Below are positions 46,166 through 55,845 of a stretch of 64,000 nucleotides of DNA, piece by piece. This DNA is from Macrophomina tecta. Its lineage: Eukaryota; Ascomycota; Dothideomycetes; Botryosphaeriales; Botryosphaeriaceae. The stretch spans positions 3,162,001 to 3,226,000 of the forward strand of contig JAKSGN010000006.1 of assembly GCA_024180945.1 (NCBI GenBank), in the 5' to 3' direction. A program made the translations under genes and the position numbers. Every line of letters starts with the position of its first letter. The stretch's first letter is position 1. Under the pieces are notes generated by a model that searched no databases, was not told where the DNA came from, and saw only the letters and a list, made by a program, of their open reading frames with translations.

Positions 46166-47143
46166 TCAAGCGTCCATCATCTCCCTATCCTCACCACCCA
46201 CGCCCATGACCTCCTCAAATTCGTCTTCATCATCCTCATCCATACCTTCTGTCCGCACACCTTCCATGCGATCCCCGCCGTTCAAAGCATCTTTGTCATC
46301 ATCCCCCTCGCCATCGTCCTCCACCTCGCTCTCCCACTCCTCCTTCAAGCTCCACCCTGCACCGGTAAAGCAGTACCTCTCCGGCGGCAACCTGACGCCA
46401 TACTCCCGCTCCGGCCGCGGCAAGCTCACGCGATTCTTCTCCTGCGCCAGCTCCATCAGGAACTCCTTGGGCAGCACGGGATTGAACTGGTAGTTCAGCC
46501 GACTCGCAATCGCGCTCCTGATGGCCGCTAGGCTGACGTTATTCTCGTCGCCGCCAGCGCCGCCGGCGCCTCCGCGCGCGCCCTGGGGGTTGCCCGGCGC
46601 GGACCCTTTGCCGCCGGCCGCGGCGGTTGTTTCGGCGGAGATGGCGACCGCGTCGGACAGCACGCCGGCCGTGTAGCGGTAGGCGAAGTCCATGAGCTGG
46701 AGCGGGACGCGCTCTTGGTAGGCCGTCACGCCCAGGTGCGCAAGCACCATGTGCAGCAGGCGGGCGTCGCGCGGGCGCTTGCCGAGGCCGCTGTCGGTGG
46801 CCGAGGTGTTGGGTTGGATGGGCGCTGCTGAGGAGGCGGCTGCTGTGGATGTGGCGGGCACGGCGGCGGCAGCGGCGGCGGTTGTGGTGTTGTTCGCGTC
46901 GGCGGCGGCGGGCGTGGTCGTTGCGTTCGCGTTCGCGGCGGAGCTGCTGGGTGGTGTGCTGGTGCTGGCGGGCTGGCCGCCGGCCGGGTTGGTGGGCGTC
47001 GTGATGCCATTGGGCGCGTCGCCGGTCGCGGGCGAAGCCATGGCGGGCTTTTTCGGGCTGCGCGCCGCGGCGGATGTGGCGGGGAAGGAGTGTGGAGGGG
47101 CTGTTGCGGTTTGGCTGGAGCTTTGGATGGAGTTGCGGCGCAT
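46166..47143 (-). CDS. taf9: TFIID/SAGA subunit TAF9
   Basis: A 325-residue protein if begun at the Met at 47143 (MRRNSIQSSS); the frame is open back to 47341 and a further Met lies at 47041 (MASPATGDAP), so the start is uncertain. The histone-fold domain begins with RDARLLHMVLAHLGVTAYQ, continues with QLMDFAYRYTAGVLSDAV and ends with SLAAIRSAIASRLNYQFNP and PKEFLMELAQEKN, which is characteristic of TAF9. TAF9 pairs with TAF6 in TFIID and SAGA. The N-terminal 140 residues are Ala/Thr/Ser-rich low complexity. A Gly/Ala-rich insertion (AAAGGKGSAPGNPQGARGG) lies inside the histone fold. The C-terminal tail is strongly acidic. Confidence 0.9.
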   Translation of the reverse strand: MRRNSIQSSSQTATAPPHSFPATSAAARSPKKPAMASPATGDAPNGITTPTNPAGGQPASTSTPPSSSAANANATTTPAAADANNTTTAAAAAAVPATSTAAASSAAPIQPNTSATDSGLGKRPRDARLLHMVLAHLGVTAYQERVPLQLMDFAYRYTAGVLSDAVAISAETTAAAGGKGSAPGNPQGARGGAGGAGGDENNVSLAAIRSAIASRLNYQFNPVLPKEFLMELAQEKNRVSLPRPEREYGVRLPPERYCFTGAGWSLKEEWESEVEDDGEGDDDKDALNGGDRMEGVRTEGMDEDDEDEFEEVMGVGGEDREMMDA

Positions 47144-48876
47144 GCGCGGTGATGCTGCCCGAGCCGCGACGGACGGCTCTTCGGCTGACGTTGCTCCGCT
47201 CCGGCCGCCGACATGCAGGACTGTGCCGGGGAGCACGGAGTTCGAAACTAAGCCATGCCTACGCTCGCTCACGTGGCTACTTTGCAGATATGCATCTCTA
47301 CCACCCTGAACCGGATCGGCAGGTGCTGGAATAATCCACACTAAAGACCGCGGACTGGATGACGTCTAGCGTTTACAGAAGGCATCCGGGCAAAGGACAC
47401 GGGCGCGAAGCACAGAATGGTGGATGAAAATTGGGGTGGCATTGTTTCTTGAGTTGAGATGATTTATCACAGGAACCTAGCACCGAGTTCATTGGTGCAA
47501 GCCATTTCATGTCTGCCAATATGACGGCATGGCAGATGCTGCGTCCGTGAAAATTAGCGGTCAGGCTGATACAACTTAAGGGCATGCATCACCTAAGCAA
47601 GTTGCACCCACAATTAGTCTATGATGGCGACCAAGCTCCTTGGGCAATTTAGAACGATACCACATTCACGACATAAGGCCGGACACCGGAGGAAGACGAG
47701 ATAGTTTATGAGACATGCTGGCGCCCGGAGCCGTGTATGTAGAGATTTGCAGGACAGATAAGAAACAGGCTGGTTGTGATCGCCTCGCTCAGGCTCAAAT
47801 GGATCTGACGAACACGGAGAGGCCGGGCGCGCGCCGCAAAGCATTCTGTGATTATGCTTCGCCGCCCGACGGCTTTCTTGCTCGTCTCTGGGTAATGCAT
47901 TACGCTTTGTTTCAACTGGAGTTAAACATAGCGCCACATAACCGCGGTTCAGACAGTCCTCGTTGACTGCCCGCACCGGGGTATCAATCTTGCGGAAGGG
48001 ACAAATTGGCCTACACGGAAAAGTTCGTCGGGGCTAAGTCGAAGCCGGATAGTACCGAACTTGGGATCTTGTATGTTGCATTACGGCTCTTTTCTTCTAA
48101 GTATGCAGCAGGTTGCTAGTGGGCGCTGCTGTTGCGGTAGCACTAAAAGAGGCCTTGCGATTGAAGACTGGTTACCTCGAAGCAAACCGTAGCACACAGT
48201 AGCAGTGTGGCCTGGTAGCATAGACCCATCACCGGCCATCTCTAATTAGCAAAGCCGGACTTTAGACTCAGCAGCTCATCCGCCCCCGTCGTACTCGCCC
48301 ACCAGCGCTAGCCTGAGCGGCAAAGTACTGGGGTGTACCGCTGCAGTGCGGCTCCTAAAGCAAGAGAACAACGAGATTTCTGTGAGTAGTGAATAAATGT
48401 CTGAGACAAGCCTTTGGAATACGTGTTACCGAGTGATTGCATGAGACGTTGTTCCACCGTTCTACTCATACCGAACAATGAAAGGAGACTGAATCTTCCA
48501 AGCATATACTAAGATGTCTTACTCCAGGCCAATATTCAGGTAGCTTTGTATCCGCCTGAAGTTCAGCTTATTATTTAGACGCAATCACGGGACCTTCGCC
48601 CAAATTTCAAGTTTCGTCCCTAATACTAACTCAGCAGCGCTTTGACACTGGTCTATTGTTACGAACACACCTCTGCATATACAGTTGTCGGGGCAACCAG
48701 CCACCAGGTTGGTTATTGCTGTACCTTTTGTCCACTGCTAGGTGTCGGCCAGTGGCGAGAGGTTGTCCGAATGACTTTGCAGCACCGACTGAAACCCAAC
48801 ACGGTCGGACCGTTGTAACACCTATGCGGTAATAACGAGAATAGGTTTTGTTCTCTACACCTCATCTGATCCGCAA
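47144..48876. other. Gene-poor interval left of the decayed genes
   Basis: About 1.7 kb with no coding frame carrying motifs. Composition is more even and AT-richer than the surrounding housekeeping regions. The TAF9 promoter must lie at the left end. I see no terminal repeats or transposase. Confidence 0.4.
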
Positions 48877-49452
48877 ATCACCCCCACAACCAAACACGAC
48901 TTGCAAGAGCTGTTAGTCAACGCCATGCAACAGGCGGTAGCACACCGCTATCAGGTCCAAAAAGATCTCCAGGACACGGAGGAGATACTTCAAGAGAACC
49001 GAAGCGAAACTCCAAGAGACGATAGCGGAGGCCAGGAGCTACAGATCTGAGCTGGCTAGAGTCGAGAATATCAATCATCACCTCAGCAGCACAATATATA
49101 CCTGCTACAACGACTTGCTGATATCGAAGCACCAGCAACAACACTATATGCAGGTTAAAGGGGAGGCTAGAGCCTTAGCGCAGCATCTAAAAGAGTCGGA
49201 GGCAGCGGTGGAGTGCTCACCTAAGAAAATCCCCACCTTCGCGATATAGTCGGCTCTGCAATCACTGTTAATGACATTCAGTTATTAAAATACTCACTCG
49301 GCAGGAAAGGACTAAGGTTATCATTGCAGGAGCGAGAAGATAGACCAACTGATGTAATTGCAACCAAGGAAGACCTTGGGATGTTCGAGAACAGGATATT
49401 ACATATCCTACGCAGGCTTTCTAAGAGGAGTCATGAATCAATTTTAGAGTAG
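48877..49452 (+). pseudogene. Decayed coiled-coil gene with two compensating frameshifts
   Basis: The sequence translates as a continuous protein-like product only if the frame is changed twice. Frame 1 reads LQELLVNAMQQAVAHRYQVQ and on to ILQEN. At about 48999 one extra base shifts reading to frame 2, which gives EAKLQETIAEARSYRSELAR, then HLSSTIYTCYNDLLISKHQQ, then ALAQHLKESEAAVE. At about 49215-49225 the product returns to frame 1 with NPHLRDIVGSAITVNDIQLL, followed by GRKGLRLSLQEREDRPTDVI, and ends in RRLSKRSHESILE and a TAG at 49450-49452. Much of it has heptad-like, charged helical character. No family is recognised. The upstream limit is unclear. Sequencing error or a missed intron are alternatives to decay. 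Confidence 0.5.
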
Positions 49453-49480
49453 ACTTCGCTTGGTCTCTTTGTAGGTAACA

Positions 49481-49645
49481 ATGCCGCTACATTTCCCCGA
49501 GTGCACCAGATGCAAAGCCGTTACAGATTTAGCTTGGTTTACTACAGGCAGTGAATATCTCTCGCCTGCCCGCCTATGTAATCGATTATCCCGTCGCCAT
49601 CTATCAACTCTATTCACCGAGTACAATAAGCCAAACTTATGTTGA
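49481..49645 (+). CDS. Small open frame with a CxxC motif, doubtful
   Basis: A 54-codon frame beginning MPLHFPECTRCKAVTDLAWF and ending in EYNKPNLC follows the decayed coiled-coil gene by 28 bp. The CTRC pair is suggestive of a metal site, but the frame is short, has no second pair close by and lies inside a degenerate interval. It may be a remnant exon of the same former locus. I cannot assign a function. Confidence 0.2.
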   Translation: MPLHFPECTRCKAVTDLAWFTTGSEYLSPARLCNRLSRRHLSTLFTEYNKPNLC

Positions 49646-49678
49646 GCTTCTATAGGTTCCGCTATATTCTTGCGCTAC

Positions 49679-50449
49679 CTATCCCTCCAATACTCTTTTG
49701 TATGCCTCCTCCACGATGTATGCCCGCCGCTCTACGTCTGCCCTTTGCTCCTCCGTGATCGCCGCTATCCAAGCACCATACTCAGTGGTAGGCAGCCATT
49801 GCGGCGGCGGTCGGGTAGGCGCTACGTACGGGACTATTCCGGATCTAATAAAGAACGGATCAGTCTCCTCCAACGAGGCAAGGCGTTCGTAGCTAGCCAT
49901 CCACGATGGCTCTTCGACTCCTTCCCCATACAATAGCATTGAGTAATGAATGCCTGCCGTAAAGCCCCACCGCTGCACCGTGGGCCTGCCCTGAACAGTC
50001 CGCGTAGCCCACCAAGCGCCGATCTCAGTTATGGGCAGCGTATCTGGGGGATCGACAAGCTCGTCCGTGCGAGTGTTGTCGATATTACGGTACATACCGG
50101 TCCACCACCACATCGGGCCCGAATAATCATCTGTGCTGTGCTCATACGGCGTGGGCATGCGTGCTTTGTCGTCCGAGAATAGCTCTCTTCGGCATATAGG
50201 GCAGTGTCGCCGGTACGCATACCCCTCGTTCCTTGCCGAAAACCACTCAATGAGACAATCGTAGTGGAACAAGTGGCCATTACAGGCCGAGACGACATTG
50301 CTAGACGAGGCCATCGACTCAAAGCAGACAGGGCAGTCTAGAGCGGTAAAGATTTAATCACCGACATTTTCCTTTCTTATGTTAGTTATCTCCTCCCTAA
50401 ACAGCGAGCGTGGCAGGAGTGAGTCGAAGTATTCTTTACGAGTAGGCAT
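49679..50449 (-). pseudogene. RING-H2 finger protein gene interrupted by one in-frame stop
   Basis: The frame starts at 50449 with MPTRKEYFDSLLPRSLFREE and stays open except for a single TAA at 50354-50356, then continues to 49679; the full length would be 256 residues. Directly after the stop comes IFTALDCPVCFES, followed by ACNGHLFHYDC and HCPICRREL, a complete RING-H2 ligand set (C-x2-C, C-x2-H-x2-H-x2-C, C-x2-C). The C-terminal half is a Trp/Tyr-rich region without known motif. RING-H2 proteins are usually E3 ubiquitin ligases. The shortest fix is that the TAA was once CAA. If the gene is expressed today, translation could begin only at the Met at 50314, which lies inside the RING and would lose the first zinc ligands, so I call it a pseudogene. 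Confidence 0.65.
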
Positions 50450-51676
50450 CGCGTTAAGGTCCCAGAGTAAAGAGCGGTTTTCAATAAACAAATCCGAACA
50501 GGTCCGTGAGATGATGTGATAACTGTAACAAATGGAAGTTTTTTTCTTTTCTTTTTTTTTTTTTTTTGGGACGGGTTTTTGGTATGCGTGACAGTCTCTA
50601 CCGGTCTATCATGGAAGAAATGTGAACATATATACATAATGACGATCACATTGTTCTAAAGCAACGCTTTTGTGCACCTATCCGTGAAATGGTCCCTTTG
50701 GGTGGCCGTCCAAGCGATCTTTGTACTGATTCCTAAAATACAGCCTTTTCGTCCAGCCTTTGCATGGTATCGGCTACTTTGTCGACTGCGAACAGGCGCT
50801 GTCATGGCGATGAGGATTTCACTGGGAAAGTTGCGCCTCATCGCATCGAAGACGCTTCGGCGGCGTACCTGATTAGTGGGAGAAATGTGGCGGCCGCTTG
50901 GGCATGCTGTAGTGTTGCGTGATGTAAGTAGGCCCGGCGGCGTGTTGCGACACCACGAAGGGATATCTACTCGTAGGTCGGGTTGATCCGCACCAGAACA
51001 AATCACACTGCAGCTGCTGGGCTGAGCTGTTCTACGCCGCAAGCTGGAAGTAAGCAACGGCTGCTTTCACGGTGCAGATGACATGTCCACTTACCATTGT
51101 CGGTGGGACCTGACAGAGACCATCATTCGCCAGCCATCTGACCGGCGCTTCCGACATGAATTGTACATTTTCTGGAGAATAACATTTGCATCATAAATAA
51201 GCTTGTACACGACCAGGTGCGACTAGCTGTTCTCTCTCCCTGGTATAGGAATCTAAAGATCATCAATAGTTGCTGGATAGTGCACGTACAACACAGACAG
51301 GATAATAAGTAGTATTATAGGTCAAGACGGCGTTGCCTAGCAGATCAGAGTCGAGGCTATCAAACACGCAGGCGTACTGTTGTAGGAGTAGAATAATGCA
51401 TGTGGAGGAATATCCCAGCTGTAGATGACGTGGCTTACACACGCATAATCCAGTTATGCAGTCGGGATTCAAAGGAGATGCATACGAGGCGAAGCCCCAT
51501 TTTAAATTGCCTTGCAGCTAGACTACAGTGCAAAAATACATGTCGACCGACATTGTTTCCACTATCACTGACTCAGCACACTAATAATATTTTACCTCGG
51601 TTTTGTTCGTGACAAAGAAGAGTTTTAATCTGGGTAAAAAAAATGGGATATAATGCTAGAATCGAACTAGCGCTAA
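50450..51676. other. AT-rich intergenic region up to the tRNA-Ala
   Basis: This contains T-rich tracts at 50538-50567 and otherwise no supported gene. A 133-codon minus-strand frame at 50656-51057 lacks motifs. The right end includes the trailer of the tRNA-Ala described separately. Confidence 0.4.
51636..51671 (-). other. T-arm-like hairpin and T8 tract downstream of tRNA-Ala
   Basis: Past the tRNA-Ala 3' end the minus strand reads GCTAG-TTCGATT-CTAGC (51655-51671), a perfect 5-bp stem with the same 7-nt loop as the T loop of the adjacent tRNA. It is followed by an A/T-rich segment and a run of eight T (51636-51643), a strong RNA polymerase III terminator. It looks like the 3' remnant of a second tRNA or a structured trailer. 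Confidence 0.45.
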
Positions 51677-51790
51677 TGGATCCGCGGGGAATCGAACCCC
51701 GGACCACTCCCAAATTAGCCCGAATTAACCCAGAATGATGACCGGGGTTTCGCATGCTAAGGGAGTATTATACCACTAAACCACAGACCC
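51677..51790 (-). tRNA. tRNA-Ala (anticodon AGC) with ~42-nt intron
   Basis: On the minus strand the acceptor stem pairs GGGTCTG with CGGATCC, with discriminator A, and includes the G3-U70 wobble that is the alanine identity element. The D arm reads GTTTAGTGGTATAATAC, the anticodon stem is CTCCC/GGGAG and the T arm CGGGG-TTCGATT-CCCCG. The anticodon AGC sits in TTAGCA and is followed one base later (after A37, the canonical position) by an intron of about 42 nt before the 3' side of the anticodon stem. The total span is 114 nt. Confidence 0.9.
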
Positions 51791-51871
51791 GAGCTGTTTG
51801 ATGGTTGGGAAACTGCAGAGAACGCTTGTGTGATGTTGTGGGCTGCCGAAAGTGGTGGAGGGCGGAGCAAT

Positions 51872-52570
51872 CTACAACTTGACCGCCGCATCACCAGCCT
51901 CATGCTGGAGCACATAGACGTCCCTCACGAACGCCTTAGCGCCTGCAATGACCTTCTTACTCCACTCGGTCCCCACTGCCAGCTTGATTTGATCCTGCGG
52001 TATGTCGGTGCGGTCGTACTCGTGCAGCGCCAGATAGCGCGGCAAGTCCTTCCCGGCGGCCTCAGCAGTCGGCGATAGCTTGAGCTTGTACCGCGTCGAC
52101 CGCCGGTAGCCGGAGACGGTGCTCAGCATGTCCAAATGCTGCAGCCTGTACCAGGAATCGAAGTCCTTGTCCGCTTCCTCGCCCTCTGCCGGCTCCATGG
52201 CCACGGCAATGATGCATTTGGCGGCACGGCCCTCCTTTGGGATCTGGCCTTCGAACGTCTGGATCTTCTCGTAGACCCGTGTGTCGAAGTTGCACAGCTC
52301 GAAGTGCGACCGGCCGCCGGGGAGGGTATCGTGCGACATTTTGGCGTTCTTCATGTCCGGGTTGAAGAGATCAAGGTCGGGCATGGTGTAGAGAACCAGA
52401 TTGGGGAAGTCGGCTGACGCATTCGTGTTCTTGTAGCGAAAGGCAGCCGAGAAGCCGGTTGCGAGGACCTCGGGGATGTGGACCTCATCGTACCACTTGA
52501 TGAAGACGTCTTCGGTGAGGACAGGGTCCTTGATGGCGGAGCCAACGTACAGAAGTCCAGGTGTTGGCAT
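51872..52570 (-). CDS. EthD-like dimeric alpha/beta-barrel protein
   Basis: Intronless, 232 residues. The N-terminus MPTPGLLYVGSAIKDPVLTE followed by WYDEVHIPEVLATGF resembles the EthD/stress-response alpha-beta barrel pattern, in which a WYDxxHIPEV-type histidine helix follows the first strand. A second similar element, FDSWYRLQHLDMLSTVSGYR, occurs near residues 145-165, so the chain probably contains two tandem ferredoxin-like halves. Fungal relatives are common, mostly uncharacterised, and sometimes found in secondary-metabolite or degradation loci. No such partners are next to it here. Catalytic function cannot be assigned; a small-molecule binding or monooxygenase-like role is only a guess. 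Confidence 0.8.
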   Translation of the reverse strand: MPTPGLLYVGSAIKDPVLTEDVFIKWYDEVHIPEVLATGFSAAFRYKNTNASADFPNLVLYTMPDLDLFNPDMKNAKMSHDTLPGGRSHFELCNFDTRVYEKIQTFEGQIPKEGRAAKCIIAVAMEPAEGEEADKDFDSWYRLQHLDMLSTVSGYRRSTRYKLKLSPTAEAAGKDLPRYLALHEYDRTDIPQDQIKLAVGTEWSKKVIAGAKAFVRDVYVLQHEAGDAAVKL

Positions 52571-53411
52571 GGTGGGCGTTGCGCGTAATAGCGAAGATAC
52601 TTCGAAGACTTGGAAAGCTCAAGAGATTGGAGGGATGGCAAACCAAACGGACAGAGCGGGAGAGAAGCTCTCTTATAACCGCGGCAGGCGTACTTGTGTA
52701 AGCGGAGGGCGGGGCCGTCTTACAGTGGGCCAAGGGCGGAGGAGCCTAGCTGATTTGGCCCAATGCATGAGGCTGGCAATTATCCTGTGGCAAGGGTGGC
52801 TTTGCCAAAGAGCAAAGGCTTGGTGGAGCTCCAGGTATGGTGGATCCGCAAATCATCGAGTGCCCGTCCTTGCAGATGCGTGAGCGATGGGCTGTGTCGA
52901 AGTCATCGGAAAGCGCGGAGTACGTGCAGATACAGGCCGTGATATAGACTGGCGGACATCAAATTACTAGGAAAGGGGAAGGCATAGTATGAGCACTGCC
53001 GGTGTCTTGATAAGAAGTGGGGTATCATGGCAATGATGTAACCTGGCGCGCGAAGACACCCAGGTGCAGAGTCGCAGCATGACTCGTGCGAGCTGTGCCC
53101 GGGATTTGATTCCGTGGCACTCTCCGACTACTATCCATGGACCTTCCGGCTGGTAACATGCATCTTGGACTTGCCCAAGACGGGTGCTTAGTTATTTACA
53201 GAAGCATCTGTTCTTCCAAATGGCTCGAATAGATACGCATCCGTGTTATCGTGCTTGCACAGAAAGCTGCGCTGGCCACGACTATTTTCCATAGCTGACT
53301 CACGCGAGTCGTGCGGTCGGCCAAAATTTCCAGCGGCCGCTTTCCACCGTCTCCACGCCCGCTCTCTGCCATTCCACTCGCTCGTCCGCTCCTCTCCGCT
53401 CTCTCCCTCCC
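52571..53411. other. Divergent intergenic region
   Basis: Promoter region for the EthD-like gene (minus) and the G-patch gene (plus). Short frames only; no additional feature seen. Confidence 0.5.
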
Positions 53412-54390
53412 ATGGACGCCTCTGCCCTTCTCGCCAAGCAGGGCTGGCGCGGTGCCGGGCATGGTCTCGGAAGCACGGGTCACGGTATCGCAAGGCCTCT
53501 CCTCATCTCCAACAAGCAGGATGCCCTTGGCGTCGGCAAGAAGAAAATCCAGGTGGCTGATCAGTGGTGGATGCGCGCATACGACAATGGTTTGAAGGAA
53601 TTGGGTACCGGCAAACAGGTACGCTCGCCCCGGCTGTCTCCCTGGGCCACCATGGCTTTGAAACCGGGCGCTGGGACTGACAAAACGGTGCTAGACTGCG
53701 CTCTCGTCAATCAGGCAAAACGGCATGAGCAAAGGCGGTCTGTATGGCTTTTTCGTAAGGGGCGAGGGGTTGGCAGGCACAATCTCGGACACCAGCGTTG
53801 GAACATCCAGCAGTACATCCTCTCCCTCCGACCGCTCCACGCCGGCGACCACTCCCGAGGCCGAGTCCACGGCTGAATCGAAGCGATTTGAGAAGAAACG
53901 CAAGCGCGAGGGCGAAAAGGAGGCGAGCTGGAAAAAGAAGAAAGAGACTAGCGTCGCACGAAGCAAGGGAAAGGATAAGACGGCAAGAAATACGGACAGC
54001 CCGTCAAAACAAGTCTCCTCCAAAGAGGCGAAACCTGCTGCTACAGAAGACGCAAAACTACTACGCCGGGCCGCGAAGAAGGCATTGAGGCAGAAAAGAG
54101 CCGGTCTGGCGGCGGAGAGCAGGGCATCCAGTGACAACAACACTACCGACGAGAAGTCCAGGAGCTCCGCAGACGAAACATCCGAGTCCAAGAAGGGCAA
54201 GGAAAAGCGAACCGGGGGAGGCAAGGGCGCAGTCCTTTGGGAGGAGATGGAAGTGGCCACAAAGTCGTCTTCATCGGACCTGTCAGAGAAGAAGTTGAAA
54301 AAATATGCTGCAAAGGCGGCAGAAAAGGGGATTTCGGTCGAGGCCTACGTAGCGAAGAAGGAGGGCAAGAAGGAGAAGGCCAAGAAATGA
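53412..54390 (+). CDS. G-patch nucleolar protein, Tma23-like
   Basis: The N-terminus MDASALLAKQGWRGAGHGLG is a G-patch-type start, followed by HGIARPLLISNKQD, GVGKKK and DQWWMRAYDNGLKELG; after an intron comes GGLYGFFVRGEGLAGTI. The order of GW, KPL/RPLL, WW and the LYxFFVxGEGLxGT motif matches yeast Tma23, a nucleolar ribosome-associated protein involved in ribosome biogenesis. The C-terminal 180 residues are Lys/Ser/Glu-rich with several basic nuclear-localisation-like clusters. The intron boundaries are uncertain: the obvious donor at 53621 does not keep phase with the acceptor at 53715, whereas a donor at about 53638 (CGGCT then GTCTCC) does. The protein is about 250 residues with either solution. 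Confidence 0.82.
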
Positions 54391-55626
54391 ACCCAAGGAT
54401 ACGAGCACGATTTCTGTGCCCAAAGTAATTTTGGACCTTCTTAGAGATGCTTGTCGGACAGCTGCATCATTGATGCCCCAGCTGAGGGCTCTTGGCCGCT
54501 TCTCTGGCACTGCAGCACCCCTTCGATATGGAGGTAACCGCGGGACTTGATCAGTCTAGCATGGCTTATTGCACCGGGAACGGGATCCCATATTTCACGA
54601 CGGAAAAGCCGACTAGGCTCACCCGCCACGGGCCGCGAACGACCGAATCGGCAATCTGCAGAAACAGGTCTGAATTAGCAGTTAGATCATCTGCCAGGCT
54701 CTCTACTCCGAAGACTCTTCATAGGATTGTTCTGCTTATCGAATGCGATAGATCACGTAACGAAATATACCCTGGGATTTCATCATCCTCTTTGTATTTG
54801 CCATCTGTACTACCATATCGATCTGAGGCAGTACAGTTACACAAAGTATCTTCAATCGTCCCCAAAAAAATTTTCCCCTGGCACTACCTCGCTCCTACTA
54901 GACATGTACAATGGACGGCAGCAACAAATTTCTTCCAAATGTTGAGTGACACTGATCTGAACGTATTCTGCTTACCCGTGATGCCACTTTACACCTTCCC
55001 CATGGGGCAGCCCTCCATGAAATTGGGCCAACCAGTAGGGTCTCTTCCTTACTTTTTCTCCGCCGTTTGAGATTCAGCCTTTGTCTCACTTTCCTTGCCT
55101 TTCATGGGCTTCAAGGGATAATTATGTTGACCCATTCTAGCAAGCTGCCGCCATCTGCTCTCTGCCGCCCAAGTTGCCAGTGGGAACAAGCCGATCGAAA
55201 GGGCAGGTTACGATCTTACTTCTGATTCCAGTCTTACCTGTGGACACGTCATTTGGTGTAAACCAAATCTCGAATCCTTCATGTTGTTGCCTTCTCCGCC
55301 TTACATATGTTTGTCATCTCCCGCTGTTTTTCTCAACCACTGAACTTCTCATCCTGACATTCTTTTCTCCATTTTGTTGCCCACTCTACACTCTCTTGCT
55401 TGATACTTCTGTTCTCTTCCGCATAAAGCCCCAAACTACGCTTTCAACACAATCCTCCAAACATAAACATCACCGGAAACCGCGCCAACGGCTCCATTCC
55501 ATACGTGATTGCTGCAATACGAGCATAACGTTGAACACATCCTCTCTTTCTCTCTCTCTCCCGGCCCCTCAACCCTCCTTCCCATCAATACTCCCGACAT
55601 CCAAAAGCGGAAATCAATTTCGCGAG
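54391..55626. other. Intergenic region before the cysteine-rich cluster
   Basis: A 192-codon plus-strand frame (54492-55070) is open but has no motif or coding-like composition. The stretch 55280-55620 is C/T-rich and likely the promoter and leader of the first small Cys-rich gene, with a CTCTCTCTC tract near 55546-55562. Confidence 0.45.
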
Positions 55627-55845
55627 ATGTGTCACTACTTCATCTATCAATTCTTCTGCGGCTGCCAATACCGTTGGCTGGCGCGCCGCTGCGCCGACCC
55701 CGGCTGCCGCAAAGCCACCTCCTACGCCAGGAAACCCATCGCACTGGTCTGCGATTGCCCGGGGCATGGCGGGCCGCCGACGCCCAATCGCTACGAGCGC
55801 ATGGACTCGCCGGTGGTGGGGATGGGGCGTGAGAAGTTGGTCTGA
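55627..55845 (+). CDS. Small cysteine-rich protein 1 of a tandem trio
   Basis: An intronless 72-residue frame. It begins MCHYFIYQFFCGCQYRWLAR and has seven Cys at positions 2, 11, 13, 22, 27, 42 and 44, with a CDCPGHGG segment near residue 42. The spacing C2-x8-C11-G-C13-x8-C22 is identical to that of the next two genes on the same strand. There is no signal peptide, so it is predicted to be cytosolic or nuclear and probably binds zinc. The frame is open upstream to 55174, but the Cys alignment with its neighbours fixes this Met as the likely start. I do not recognise a named family and assign no function. Confidence 0.6.
   Translation: MCHYFIYQFFCGCQYRWLARRCADPGCRKATSYARKPIALVCDCPGHGGPPTPNRYERMDSPVVGMGREKLV

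Noticed and set aside
50656..51057. 133-codon minus-strand frame near the RING relic
   Set aside because: Low-complexity Arg/Ser content, no motif, located in AT-rich non-coding sequence.
54492..55070. 192-codon plus-strand frame before the Cys-rich cluster
   Set aside because: No recognisable domain, mixed composition and no splice context; treated as chance although length alone is notable.
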